Source: Mycolicibacterium peregrinum (GTDB taxonomy: Bacteria > Actinomycetota > Actinomycetes > Mycobacteriales > Mycobacteriaceae). Taken from it: 64,000 nucleotides of DNA. Both the position numbers and the translations under genes were made by a program. This document shows positions 32,607 through 40,283 of this stretch, piece by piece. Each line of letters starts with the position of its first letter. Within the stretch, counting starts at the first letter, position 1. The stretch spans positions 186,001-250,000 of the forward strand of contig NZ_LZSO01000049.1 in NCBI RefSeq assembly GCF_001665785.1, in the 5' to 3' direction. The notes beneath the pieces are model-generated. The model was not told the origin of the DNA. It searched no databases and saw nothing but the letters and a program-made list of their open reading frames with translations.

Positions 32607-33506
32607 ATGAGCATCAAGGCACTCGGCTACATGCGCATCGAGGCCACCGACGTGGCCGCGTGGCGCCAGTTCGGCGTGAAAGTGCTCGGCATGGTGGAGG
32701 GCGAGGGTTCGATCCCGGACGCGCTCTACCTGCGGATGGATGACTTCGCGGCCCGCCTGGTGATTGTGCCGGGCGAGCAGGACCGGCTGCTGGTCTCGGG
32801 CTGGGAGGTCGCCGACGCACCCGCGCTGCAGATCCTGCGCGAGAGCCTGTCCAAGGCGGGGGTGGACTTCGTCGAGGGCACCCGCGACGAGATCCGCGAG
32901 CGCCGGGTCGAGGGCTTCATCCGGTTCTCCGATCCCGCAGGCAACGTCCTCGAGGCGTTCTACGGAGCGCAGTACCTGGGCCGCCGGTTCGTCAGTCCGT
33001 ACGGCCACAAGTTCGTCACTGACGAGCAGGGCCTCGGGCACGTGGTGCTGACCTGCAACGACGATGCCGCAGCGCAGGCGTTCTACCAGGACGTGCTGGG
33101 CTTCAAGCTGCGTGACTCGATGCAGCTGCCGCCGCAGCTCGCGGGCCGCCCGGCCGATGGCGATCCGGTGTGGCTGCGCTTCTACGGCTGCAACCCGCGT
33201 CACCACGCGCTGGCCTTCATGCCGATGCCCAACCCGACCGGCATCGTGCATCTGATGGTCGAGGTGGAGAACTCCGACGATGTCGGCTTGTGCCTCGATC
33301 GCGCCAACCGCCGCAACGTGAAGATGTCGGCGACGCTGGGCCGGCACATCAACGACAAGATGCTGTCCTTCTACATGAAGACCCCAGGTGGGTTCGACAT
33401 GGAATTCGGTTGCGAGGGACTGGAAGTCGAGGACGAGAGCTGGATCGCCCGTGAGAGCGTGGGGATCAGTCTCTGGGGCCACGACTTCTCTGTGGGCTTC
33501 AAGTGA
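32607..33506 (+). CDS. hsaC: 3,4-DHSA extradiol dioxygenase HsaC
   Basis: 299-residue type I iron(II) extradiol dioxygenase with two vicinal-oxygen-chelate domains. Iron ligands H145 (GLGHVVL), H215 (IVHLMVEV) and E266 (FDMEFGCE) are in the same positions as in BphC-like enzymes. It cleaves the steroid catechol ring A. 3 nt after hsaD; the 3' end overlaps hsaB by 4 nt. Confidence 0.97.
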   Translation: MSIKALGYMRIEATDVAAWRQFGVKVLGMVEGEGSIPDALYLRMDDFAARLVIVPGEQDRLLVSGWEVADAPALQILRESLSKAGVDFVEGTRDEIRERRVEGFIRFSDPAGNVLEAFYGAQYLGRRFVSPYGHKFVTDEQGLGHVVLTCNDDAAAQAFYQDVLGFKLRDSMQLPPQLAGRPADGDPVWLRFYGCNPRHHALAFMPMPNPTGIVHLMVEVENSDDVGLCLDRANRRNVKMSATLGRHINDKMLSFYMKTPGGFDMEFGCEGLEVEDESWIARESVGISLWGHDFSVGFK

Positions 33507-34072
33507 CACAGGCTCAGCCGATCGATCCGCGCACTTTCCGAAATGTGCTCGGCCAGTTCTGTACCGGCGTCACGGTGATCACCACGCTTCACGATGACGT
33601 GCCGATCGGCTTTGCCTGTCAGTCGTTCGCGGCGCTGTCGCTCGATCCGCCGCTGGTGTTGTTCTGTCCCACCAAGCAGTCGCGGGCGTGGCAGGCCATC
33701 GAGGCCAGCGGAAAGTTCTGCGTGAACATGCTGCATGAGAATCAGCAGCATGTGTCGGCGCAGTTCGGCTCCAAGGCGCCGGACAAGTTCGCCGGGATCG
33801 ATTGGACCCCATCGGAACTCGGTTCTCCGGTGATTGACGGCAGCCTTGCCCACATCGACTGCAACGTGCATTCGGTGCATGACGGCGGCGACCACTTCGT
33901 GGTGTTCGGTGCGGTGCACTCGCTGTCCGAAGTCCCCAAACGCAAGCCGCGGCCGTTGCTGTTCTACCGCGGTGAGTACACCGGGATCGAGCCGGACAAG
34001 AACACCCCGGCGCAGTGGCGTGACGATCTGGACGCGTTCCTGACGGCAACCACGCCTGACACCTGGCTCTGA
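33503..34072 (+). CDS. hsaB: 3-HSA hydroxylase flavin reductase HsaB
   Basis: 189-residue flavin reductase (HpaC-like) supplying reduced flavin to HsaA. FRNVLGQFCTGVTVITT and PIGFACQSFAALSLDPPLVL are the FMN-binding elements; GDHFVVFGAVHSLS and RPLLFYRGEYTGI close the fold. GTG start with GTGA overlap to hsaC. A strong hairpin follows 18 nt after the stop. Confidence 0.95.
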   Translation: MTQAQPIDPRTFRNVLGQFCTGVTVITTLHDDVPIGFACQSFAALSLDPPLVLFCPTKQSRAWQAIEASGKFCVNMLHENQQHVSAQFGSKAPDKFAGIDWTPSELGSPVIDGSLAHIDCNVHSVHDGGDHFVVFGAVHSLSEVPKRKPRPLLFYRGEYTGIEPDKNTPAQWRDDLDAFLTATTPDTWL

Positions 34073-34090
34073 CCTTTCGTCGTTGACACG

Positions 34091-34123
34091 ACTGGGCCCC
34101 CTCCCATCGGGAGGGGGCCCAGT
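34091..34123 (+). terminator. Hairpin terminator after hsaB
   Basis: Perfect 15-bp GC-rich inverted repeat (34091-34105 with 34109-34123) and a 3-nt loop. The downstream T content is modest, as usual in mycobacteria. Confidence 0.85.
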
Positions 34124-34156
34124 TCGCGTTTCAGCACATATTTACGATGCAGAAAG

Positions 34157-34200
34157 TCAGGGTAGGCATACCTATTGATATTTAGGGAAACCTAAGCTAA
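34157..34200. promoter_or_regulatory. Two IdeR-like iron boxes upstream of the GjpA-like gene
   Basis: Two adjacent 19-nt segments, 34157-34175 and 34182-34200, each match the IdeR consensus (TTAGGTTAGGCTAACCTAA) at 14 of 19 positions by my count. Their centres are 25 nt apart. They lie in a sudden AT-rich stretch, 45-88 nt before the GTG of the secreted protein. Confidence 0.6.
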
Positions 34201-34244
34201 TTTTTGGTCGTTCCTCAGTCAACTATCAGCTTTCAGGAGTTTTC

Positions 34245-35774
34245 GTGCCCCTACCTGCACTCCCCTCCGGCGACACCTCAGTGGTGAGCCGGAAGGATCG
34301 GTTCCTCGTGGCCGGTGTCGCAATGCTCAGCGCCAGCGCCATCGCGGTGACCCCGGTTGCCCAGAACACGACGCTCATTCAGCAGGCGCAGAGCTTTGTC
34401 TATGACCTGACGGCGTCGACCATGGACGCCACCGCCTCGCCGGTGGACGTCTACGGGACGCTGTTCAGCAACACGGTCGGCAACCTCCAGTCTCTGGGCT
34501 CCGCGATCGCGGACAATCCGGCACCGTTCCTGAGTCAGGTGCTGGAGAACCAGTTGGGTTACGCGGGCAAGTTCGGCGCGGCGTTCGAGGCCATCCCGAC
34601 CAACCTGAAGAATTGGTACGAGGGCCCCAACGGGCAGGCGCGGTTGGCTCAGGCGCAGGAGGCGCTCGAGGCCGGCGACATCGGTGAGGCGTACCGGTGG
34701 TTCAACCACTCCATGCTGTACGCGTTCCAGGGCGCCTTTGGTTCGCTCATCGCTCCCGGGTTCATCCTCTCGGGCATCCCGCGCGGGGAAACCGAATATC
34801 TGGCCGGTATCCCGGAGCAGATGGCACAGAACCTCACCAAGGTGATTGCGGCGACCTTCACCTCGAGCGTTGTCGTGAGTGCGGTGTTCCAGGGTGTCTT
34901 CGCAACGGTCAGCGGTCCGACGTTCGAGCTCGCCCGCGTGGCCGAGGCGATCAGCACCAGCGTGGCCGCGGGCGATGTGCAGGGGGCCTTCAACGCCGTC
35001 GTGAACACGCCGGGCATCCTCGTCAACGCGGCGCTCAACGGGTTCAAGTACTCCGACCCCGACCCGGAGACGGGCACCGGGGGCTACACCGAGTGGCCGG
35101 CATTGCTCACCTGGGCCGAGCCGGGCGAGCAGGGCGGCGCCCGGGTGGTCGCGGGTCTCCTGCAGAACCTGCTGGTGAACATCCCCAAGACCCTCGCCGA
35201 TGCCATCAACAACACCCCGGAAACGCCTGCTCCCGCGTCGGCCCCGTCGTCGGTGCCCGCGAGCATCTCGGCGCAGCTGGTTTCCGCGTTGGCGCCCAAG
35301 ACGGCGTTGACCGTGTCGCCCGTCGAGTCTGTGAAGGAGGCGGCTCCGGCCGTCGAGGCTCCGAAGGCTGAAAGCCCGGTCGAGTCTTCGAAGTCCGAGA
35401 CCGTGGCAGTCGAGGCCCCGAAGTCCGAAACGCCGGTTGTCGAGGCCGTGAAGGCTGAGGCGCCGGTCGCCAGTGCCGTTCCTGCGGCGGATGAGGCTGC
35501 CGGAGAGTCTGTCGCCACGCCTGCAACCAGCAAGTCGGCCAATGCCGATGGGAAGGCTACAGGCAAGACCAAGATCACGGACCGGATCAGGGCCAAGATC
35601 AGCGAGGCCAAGGAAGCCAAGCAGGCCAAGACCCAGGAGGCCAAGGAATCGAAGGCCGCCGCCAAGGAGAGCACCGCCAAGGAAGCCAAGGCCAAGCCCG
35701 AGGCGACCAAGGCCGGGGCTGACAAGTCCAAGGGGTCCGGCGAGTCCAAGAAGAGCTCGAGCTCTGACTCGTAG
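34245..35774 (+). CDS. Secreted GjpA-like putative outer-membrane porin protein with Ala/Lys-rich tail
   Basis: 509 residues. Signal-like N-terminus (RFLVAGVAMLSASAIAVTPVA), a helical/amphipathic domain to ~330 (repeated FSNTVGNLQSLGSAI-type and QGAFNAVVNTPGILVNAALNG segments as in mycobacterial GjpA and PE-PGRS-associated exported proteins), then a low-complexity tail: Ala/Pro/Val/Glu repeats (VEAPKAES, VEAPKSET) followed by a Lys/Ala/Glu-rich coiled stretch and a SSSSDS end. GTG follows CAGGAG by 6 nt. A family link to GjpA is from recalled patterns, so porin function is tentative. Flanked by its own terminators and preceded by iron boxes. Confidence 0.7.
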   Translation: MPLPALPSGDTSVVSRKDRFLVAGVAMLSASAIAVTPVAQNTTLIQQAQSFVYDLTASTMDATASPVDVYGTLFSNTVGNLQSLGSAIADNPAPFLSQVLENQLGYAGKFGAAFEAIPTNLKNWYEGPNGQARLAQAQEALEAGDIGEAYRWFNHSMLYAFQGAFGSLIAPGFILSGIPRGETEYLAGIPEQMAQNLTKVIAATFTSSVVVSAVFQGVFATVSGPTFELARVAEAISTSVAAGDVQGAFNAVVNTPGILVNAALNGFKYSDPDPETGTGGYTEWPALLTWAEPGEQGGARVVAGLLQNLLVNIPKTLADAINNTPETPAPASAPSSVPASISAQLVSALAPKTALTVSPVESVKEAAPAVEAPKAESPVESSKSETVAVEAPKSETPVVEAVKAEAPVASAVPAADEAAGESVATPATSKSANADGKATGKTKITDRIRAKISEAKEAKQAKTQEAKESKAAAKESTAKEAKAKPEATKAGADKSKGSGESKKSSSSDS

Positions 35775-35791
35775 TAAGTAGCACGACGCAT

Positions 35792-35825
35792 AGCTGGGCC
35801 CCACCCGTGAGGGTGGGGCCCAGTT
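35792..35825 (+). terminator. Hairpin terminator after the GjpA-like gene
   Basis: 13-bp perfect inverted repeat (35794-35806 with 35811-35823), 4-nt loop, extendable by one G.U and one A-T pair. It resembles the hairpin after hsaB (CTGGGCCCC arm), which now brackets the GjpA-like gene on both sides. Confidence 0.82.
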
Positions 35826-35909
35826 GCGTTCGGGACCGACGTCGAATCGGCGGTCCCTGACCGCTTGATCAACCTGGCTCTTGACGAACGTGGTTGCGCC
35901 CTGCCAGAG

Positions 35910-35927
35910 TTTGATCAATCGATCAAA
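35910..35927. promoter_or_regulatory. TetR operator copy 1 upstream of the SDR gene
   Basis: TTTGATCAATCGATCAAA: 7-bp inverted arms TTTGATC/GATCAAA around a 4-nt centre. It lies 20 nt before the SDR start. The sequence at 37478-37495 is its exact reverse complement. Confidence 0.85.
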
Positions 35928-35947
35928 CCGATGGGAAGAGGACACAC

Positions 35948-36787
35948 ATGACTGGTCGGGTAGAGGGCAAGGTCGCCCTCGTTACCGGTGCGGCGCGCGG
36001 GCAGGGGCGCAGCCATGCGCTGCGTTTGGCGCAAGAGGGTGCGGACATCATCGCGGTCGACGTCTGCGCCCCGGTCACCGACACCAGCGCGATCCCGGCG
36101 TCCACCCCGGACGACCTGGCCGAGACGGCGGATCTGATCAAGGGTCTCGACCGCCGCATCGTCACCGCCGAGGTCGATGTCCGTGACTTCGCTGCACTCA
36201 AGGAGGCCGTCGACAGCGGTGTCGAGCAGTTGGGCCGTCTCGACATCGTGGTGGCCAACGCCGGCATCGGCAACGGTGGCGATGTCCTGCACGAGACCAA
36301 AGAGTCCGACTGGGACGACATGATCGGCGTCAACCTGTCCGGCGTCTGGAAGTCTGTGAAAGCCGCAGTGCCGCACATTCTTTCCGGCGGACGTGGCGGT
36401 TCGATCATCCTGACCAGCTCGGTCGGCGGGCTCAAGGCCTACCCGCACACCGGCCACTACATCGCGGCCAAGCACGGTGTGATCGGTCTGATGCGCAGCT
36501 TCGCAGTGGAATTGGGGCAGCACTCGATCCGGGTCAACTCGGTGTGCCCGACGAACGTCAACACGCCGATGTTCATGAATGAGGGCACGATGAAGCTGTT
36601 CCGTCCCGACCTGGAGAACCCGGGCCCGGACGACATGGCTGTCGTCGCCCAGTTGATGCACGTGCTTCCGGTCGGCTGGGTCGAGCCCGTCGACATCAGT
36701 AATGCGGTGCTGTTCCTGGCCTCTGATGAGGCCCGTTACATCACCGGTCTGCCGGTCACGGTGGATGCGGGCAGCATGCTCAAGTAG
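35948..36787 (+). CDS. Short-chain dehydrogenase/reductase, mycofactocin-coupled type
   Basis: 279 residues. The glycine motif is TGAARGQGRSHA with an insertion-containing NAD region (IIAVDVCAPVTDTSAIPAS), the hallmark of SDRs that hold NAD(H) tightly and use mycofactocin as outside electron acceptor. Catalytic Ser in LTSSVGG and YIAAKHG (Tyr-x3-Lys). It overlaps the convergent TetR gene by 8 nt and has a TetR operator upstream. Substrate unknown; an alcohol made by the nearby P450 is one possibility. Confidence 0.9.
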   Translation: MTGRVEGKVALVTGAARGQGRSHALRLAQEGADIIAVDVCAPVTDTSAIPASTPDDLAETADLIKGLDRRIVTAEVDVRDFAALKEAVDSGVEQLGRLDIVVANAGIGNGGDVLHETKESDWDDMIGVNLSGVWKSVKAAVPHILSGGRGGSIILTSSVGGLKAYPHTGHYIAAKHGVIGLMRSFAVELGQHSIRVNSVCPTNVNTPMFMNEGTMKLFRPDLENPGPDDMAVVAQLMHVLPVGWVEPVDISNAVLFLASDEARYITGLPVTVDAGSMLK

Positions 36788-37373
36788 CGGCCTGATCGCT
36801 GCCGAACCGGCGCAGGAACCGCTCGACGAAGGCGCGGAACTCGGCGTGGCCCTCGGTCACGCCGACCGCCTCTTCATTGCACAGGCTGCGGGCGGACTGG
36901 GTGAGCAGCATCGACATCACGACCGGCGGGAACTCCTCCATGTCCACACCGTGGGCGCGCAGTACCCCGGCCATGGCCGCAGCCTCGATGTCGCGGACCC
37001 GCTCGGAGTAGGCCTTGAGTTCGGCGCCGATCTCTTTGCGGTGGTTGGCCAGCGCCATGAACTCGGTGTTGAGCCCGGTTACGCGCGAGTCGGAATTGAT
37101 CAGCCACAGCGCCCGGAGCGGATCGTCGGTGGTGATCGCCTCGCGCAGCCGGGCCAGCGCCGCGTCGGCACCGCTGCGCAGCACCGAGACGAACAGGTCG
37201 TCGAGGGTGTCGAAGTAGTAGTAGACCAGCGCCGAACGGACACCGGCCACGGCCGCGATCCGCCGGGTGGTGGCGGCGGCGTATCCCTCGTCCCGGATGA
37301 CCTGGGCGGTCGCCTCGATGAGGCGCCTGCGGGTGCCCGCGTCCTTCTCCTTGGCGGCGCGTGCGGCCGGCAT
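36780..37373 (-). CDS. TetR-family regulator of the SDR and ferredoxin-P450 genes
   Basis: 197 residues with HTH RRLIEATAQVIRDEGYAAAT..RRIAAVAGVRSALVYYYFDTLDDLF. The gene lies between two mirror-identical operators (35910 and 37478); the second sits in its own divergent promoter region, so autoregulation plus control of both flanks is likely. The ligand is unknown. Confidence 0.92.
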   Translation of the reverse strand: MPAARAAKEKDAGTRRRLIEATAQVIRDEGYAAATTRRIAAVAGVRSALVYYYFDTLDDLFVSVLRSGADAALARLREAITTDDPLRALWLINSDSRVTGLNTEFMALANHRKEIGAELKAYSERVRDIEAAAMAGVLRAHGVDMEEFPPVVMSMLLTQSARSLCNEEAVGVTEGHAEFRAFVERFLRRFGSDQAAT

Positions 37374-37477
37374 CAGCGCAGCCTCCGAAAACCATTGCCC
37401 GACAACAGTTGTTTATCGCCAAGTGAGATCCTTGACCGCCGCAGGCCGGGGGTGGTAAGCATGAGCCATCCTAACGG

Positions 37478-37495
37478 TTTGATCGATTGATCAAA
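37478..37495. promoter_or_regulatory. TetR operator copy 2, between tetR and ferredoxin
   Basis: TTTGATCGATTGATCAAA, exact reverse complement of the site at 35910. It lies 19 nt before the ferredoxin start and 104 nt from the TetR start. Confidence 0.85.
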
Positions 37496-37514
37496 TCTAG
37501 AACTGAGGAAACAG

Positions 37515-37751
37515 ATGCCCGAAGATTTGACCACAGCCCGGGTCCGGGTGGACGCCGACCTGTGCGAGGGCCATGCGCTGTGCATCCAACTTGCCCCTGA
37601 GGTGTTCGACTTGTCCGACGACGAGGTGGCCGGCGCCGCCGAGGCGGACGGACAGTGGGATCGAGATACCTGGGACAACATCAAATCCGCCGTCGACGCC
37701 TGCCCGCGCCAGGCGATCAGTCTGATCAACACCAGCACGAAAGGCCAGTGA
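37515..37751 (+). CDS. [3Fe-4S] ferredoxin, P450 redox partner
   Basis: 78 residues with VDADLCEGHALCIQLAPEVF and DACPRQAI: C17, C23 and C63 as cluster ligands and H20 in place of the fourth cysteine (CxxHxxC...CP), the usual set of actinobacterial P450-associated ferredoxins. GAGGAA precedes the ATG. Three nt before the P450 gene, so co-translated with it. Confidence 0.94.
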   Translation: MPEDLTTARVRVDADLCEGHALCIQLAPEVFDLSDDEVAGAAEADGQWDRDTWDNIKSAVDACPRQAISLINTSTKGQ

Positions 37752-37754
37752 GCC

Positions 37755-39038
37755 ATGACCGATCTCGCCTCACTCGACTACTTCACCGACCCGGGCCTCG
37801 CCCAGGACCCGTACGACTACTACGAATATCTGCGCAGCAACGGTCCGGTGTTTGCCGAGCCACAGCACGGCGTCGTGGCGGTGACCGGCTACCAGGAAGT
37901 CATGGCGGCCTTCAAGGACCATGCGTCGTTCTCGGCCGTGAACGCGATCGGCGGCCTTTTCCCGCCCCTGCCCTTCGAGCCCGAGGGCGACGACATCAGC
38001 GAGCAGATCGAGGCGCACCGCCACCTGTTCCCGATCCATGAGCACATGGTGGTGATGGACCCGCCGCACCATGAGCGGGCCCGCTCGCTGCTGAGCAAGC
38101 TGCTCACGCCGCGGCGGCTCAAGGAGAACGAGGACTACATGTGGCAGCTGGTCGATCACCAGCTCAACCAGTTCATCGACAACGGGAAATGTGAGTTCCT
38201 GTCGGAGTACGCCAAGCCTTTCGCGACCTCGGCAATCATCGATCTGTTGGGTGTTCCCGAGGAGGACCGCCCGGAATTCCTTGCCGCGCTGGGCGCTGAG
38301 CGGCCCGAGGGCAATCGGGTCGGGGCGCTCGACGGTGAGCCGGTGGGCCGTGACCCCCTGCAGTACCTGGACGACAAGTTCGCCGGGTATCTTGCCGAGC
38401 GCCGACGCGAGCCGCGTGGCGACGTGCTCTCCGGCATGGCCACCGCGACCTATCCCGATGGCTCGACGCCGGAACTGCTTGAGGTCGTGAAGCCCGCCAC
38501 CTTCCTGTTCGCCGCCGGTCAGGAGACCGTCACCAAGCTACTCACCGCCGCCGTGCAGACCCTCGGTGACTACCCGGAGTATCAGCAGACGCTGCGTGAG
38601 AATCCGGACGGTATCCCGACTTTCATCGAGGAAGCGCTGCGGATGCATTCGCCGACGAAGATCGATTTTAGGCTGGTCCGTAAGACCACCACGCTCGGCG
38701 GCGTGCATCTGAAGGCCGGCACGATCGTGATGCTCTGCCTCGGCGCAGCCAACCGCGATCCCCGCAAGTTCGAGGACCCTCAGGAGTTCCGTCCGGACCG
38801 CAAGAACGTCCGCGAGCACATCGCTTTCGGTCGCGGCATCCACACGTGTGCCGGTGCACCGTTGGCCCGGGTGGAAGGTCAGATCACCGTCCGCCGGCTA
38901 CTGGACCGCATGCAAGACATCACCATCGACGAGTCGGCGCACGGCCCGGTCGGGCAGCGGAACTATGCGTACGAGCCGACGTTCCTGCTCCGGGGACTCA
39001 CCGAACTGAACATCACGTTCACCCCAGCGAAAGGGTGA
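37755..39038 (+). CDS. Cytochrome P450
   Basis: 427 residues, soluble bacterial class I P450. I-helix FAAGQETVT (Glu-Thr pair), K-helix EEALRMHSP (ExxR), and heme loop AFGRGIHTCAGAPLAR with ligand C365. A proximal ferredoxin gene provides the electron donor; the ferredoxin reductase is not nearby. Substrate unknown. The last 20 nt overlap the convergent FAD oxidoreductase gene. Confidence 0.95.
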   Translation: MTDLASLDYFTDPGLAQDPYDYYEYLRSNGPVFAEPQHGVVAVTGYQEVMAAFKDHASFSAVNAIGGLFPPLPFEPEGDDISEQIEAHRHLFPIHEHMVVMDPPHHERARSLLSKLLTPRRLKENEDYMWQLVDHQLNQFIDNGKCEFLSEYAKPFATSAIIDLLGVPEEDRPEFLAALGAERPEGNRVGALDGEPVGRDPLQYLDDKFAGYLAERRREPRGDVLSGMATATYPDGSTPELLEVVKPATFLFAAGQETVTKLLTAAVQTLGDYPEYQQTLRENPDGIPTFIEEALRMHSPTKIDFRLVRKTTTLGGVHLKAGTIVMLCLGAANRDPRKFEDPQEFRPDRKNVREHIAFGRGIHTCAGAPLARVEGQITVRRLLDRMQDITIDESAHGPVGQRNYAYEPTFLLRGLTELNITFTPAKG

Positions 39039-40257
39039 CCGCCCCGCCGCGGTGATCGACCGCGTCGAGAATGCTCGACGGCACCCGGAACACCCGGCCG
39101 GGTGAGGCCGGCCACGGCAGGGTCTTTCGGCCGATGACCCTGCCATCCTGGCGCGCAACCACTTTCGGTATGCGCACCAGGGTGTCGGTCCACAGCAGCA
39201 GACGCTGCCGCGCTGGGGCGGGGTCGCCGGGCCGCAGCAGGCCCGGTGCCACCCAGCGCAGCGGGGCCGCGGCCTCGATGCGGACCCCGTCGCCGGGCGT
39301 GGCCCCGCCGCGCAGGTAGCGACGCACCTGCGCGGCCACATGGCGGCCGTCGAGCGCGGCGATGTCGGCGGTGTCCACCGGGTGCAGCAGGTTGCCGATC
39401 GCGAACACCCCTTCCCGGCTGGTCCGCAGCGCGGTGTCGACGACGGGCCCCAGGCTTTTCGGGTCCATGTCGAGCCCAGCGGCGCGGGCCAGCTCGTGGT
39501 CGGGAATCCAGTCACCGGTGAACACCACGGTGTCGCAGGCCACGATGCGGCGTTGCCCGGTGCGGGTGTTCTCGATCTCCACGCCGACGACGGCGCCCCT
39601 GCCGATGATTCGGACCACCCGGGTGGTCGTGGCGACCTCGACGTCCATCAGCGGGGTGCGGCCCGCGAGGTTGAAGATCGCATACGACTCGGGCGACGGG
39701 TATTCGCTTGTCATCAGCGCGGTTTCGCAGCCGGCGTGCTTGAGCGTGAGCACCGCCGAGTAGCTGACCAGCTCGGCTCCGACGATGACGGCGCGCTTGC
39801 CCACGCTGCGGTGTTGCAGGTGCACGGTGTTCTGCAACTGTCCGGTGGTGTAGACGCCGCCGGGCCGGTCGCCGGGGATCAGCCGCGCTGGCCGGGCCCG
39901 CTCGCGGGCACCGGTTGCCAGGACAATCGCGCGGGCGTCGAGTTGTTCGCGCCCGGCGGGCGAGGTGAGCTCCAGAGACCTGTCGTCGGCCCATCCGGTC
40001 ACCATGGTGGCGGTACGAATCTCGGCCCCGACCGCCGTCGCCTCACGAACCAGGCGGCGGGCGTACGCCGGCCCGCTGATGAAGGTCTTCATATCGCGGA
40101 TGCCGTAACCCGGGTGGTCACTGTGGCGTGGAATGCCGCCTGCCTCGGATTCACGTTCCAGCACAACCACATTCAGATGTCCGTCGCGTGCCAGCTCGGC
40201 CGCGGCGGTCAGGCCCGCCGGTCCTCCGCCGATGATCGCGACATCGTAGGTGCTCAC
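39019..40257 (-). CDS. NAD(P)/FAD-dependent oxidoreductase (GlpB-like pyridine nucleotide-disulfide fold)
   Basis: 412 residues. FAD motif VAIIGGGPAGLTAAAELARD, then LERESEAGGIPRH, ATGARERARPARLIPGDRPG and a second dinucleotide fold. FAD loop DTALRTSREGVFAIGNLLH. GTG 40257 preferred since AGAGGAGA lies 6 nt before it; ATG 40287 overlapping the previous stop is an alternative. It follows the glycerol-3-phosphate-dehydrogenase-like gene, and the pair resembles the GlpA/GlpB-type arrangement. Confidence 0.88.
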   Translation of the reverse strand: MSTYDVAIIGGGPAGLTAAAELARDGHLNVVVLERESEAGGIPRHSDHPGYGIRDMKTFISGPAYARRLVREATAVGAEIRTATMVTGWADDRSLELTSPAGREQLDARAIVLATGARERARPARLIPGDRPGGVYTTGQLQNTVHLQHRSVGKRAVIVGAELVSYSAVLTLKHAGCETALMTSEYPSPESYAIFNLAGRTPLMDVEVATTTRVVRIIGRGAVVGVEIENTRTGQRRIVACDTVVFTGDWIPDHELARAAGLDMDPKSLGPVVDTALRTSREGVFAIGNLLHPVDTADIAALDGRHVAAQVRRYLRGGATPGDGVRIEAAAPLRWVAPGLLRPGDPAPARQRLLLWTDTLVRIPKVVARQDGRVIGRKTLPWPASPGRVFRVPSSILDAVDHRGGAVTLSLG

Positions 40258-40283
40258 TGCTTGTCTCCTCTTCGCGCAAGCGC

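Noticed and set aside
30492..33509. A 1005-codon open frame on the minus strand
   Set aside because: It is antisense to hsaA, hsaD and hsaC, whose families and catalytic residues are certain. The translation has the repetitive His/Arg/Gln/Val composition of GC-rich shadow frames.
35350..35770. Tandem repeat or CRISPR-like array in the GjpA-like tail
   Set aside because: The repeats (VEAPKxE, KEAK) are degenerate coding repeats without constant spacers.
34278..35945. 555-codon minus-strand frame opposite the GjpA-like gene
   Set aside because: Arg/Leu/Gly-rich shadow of Ala/Lys-rich repeats on the plus strand; the plus frame has signal peptide and ribosome binding site.
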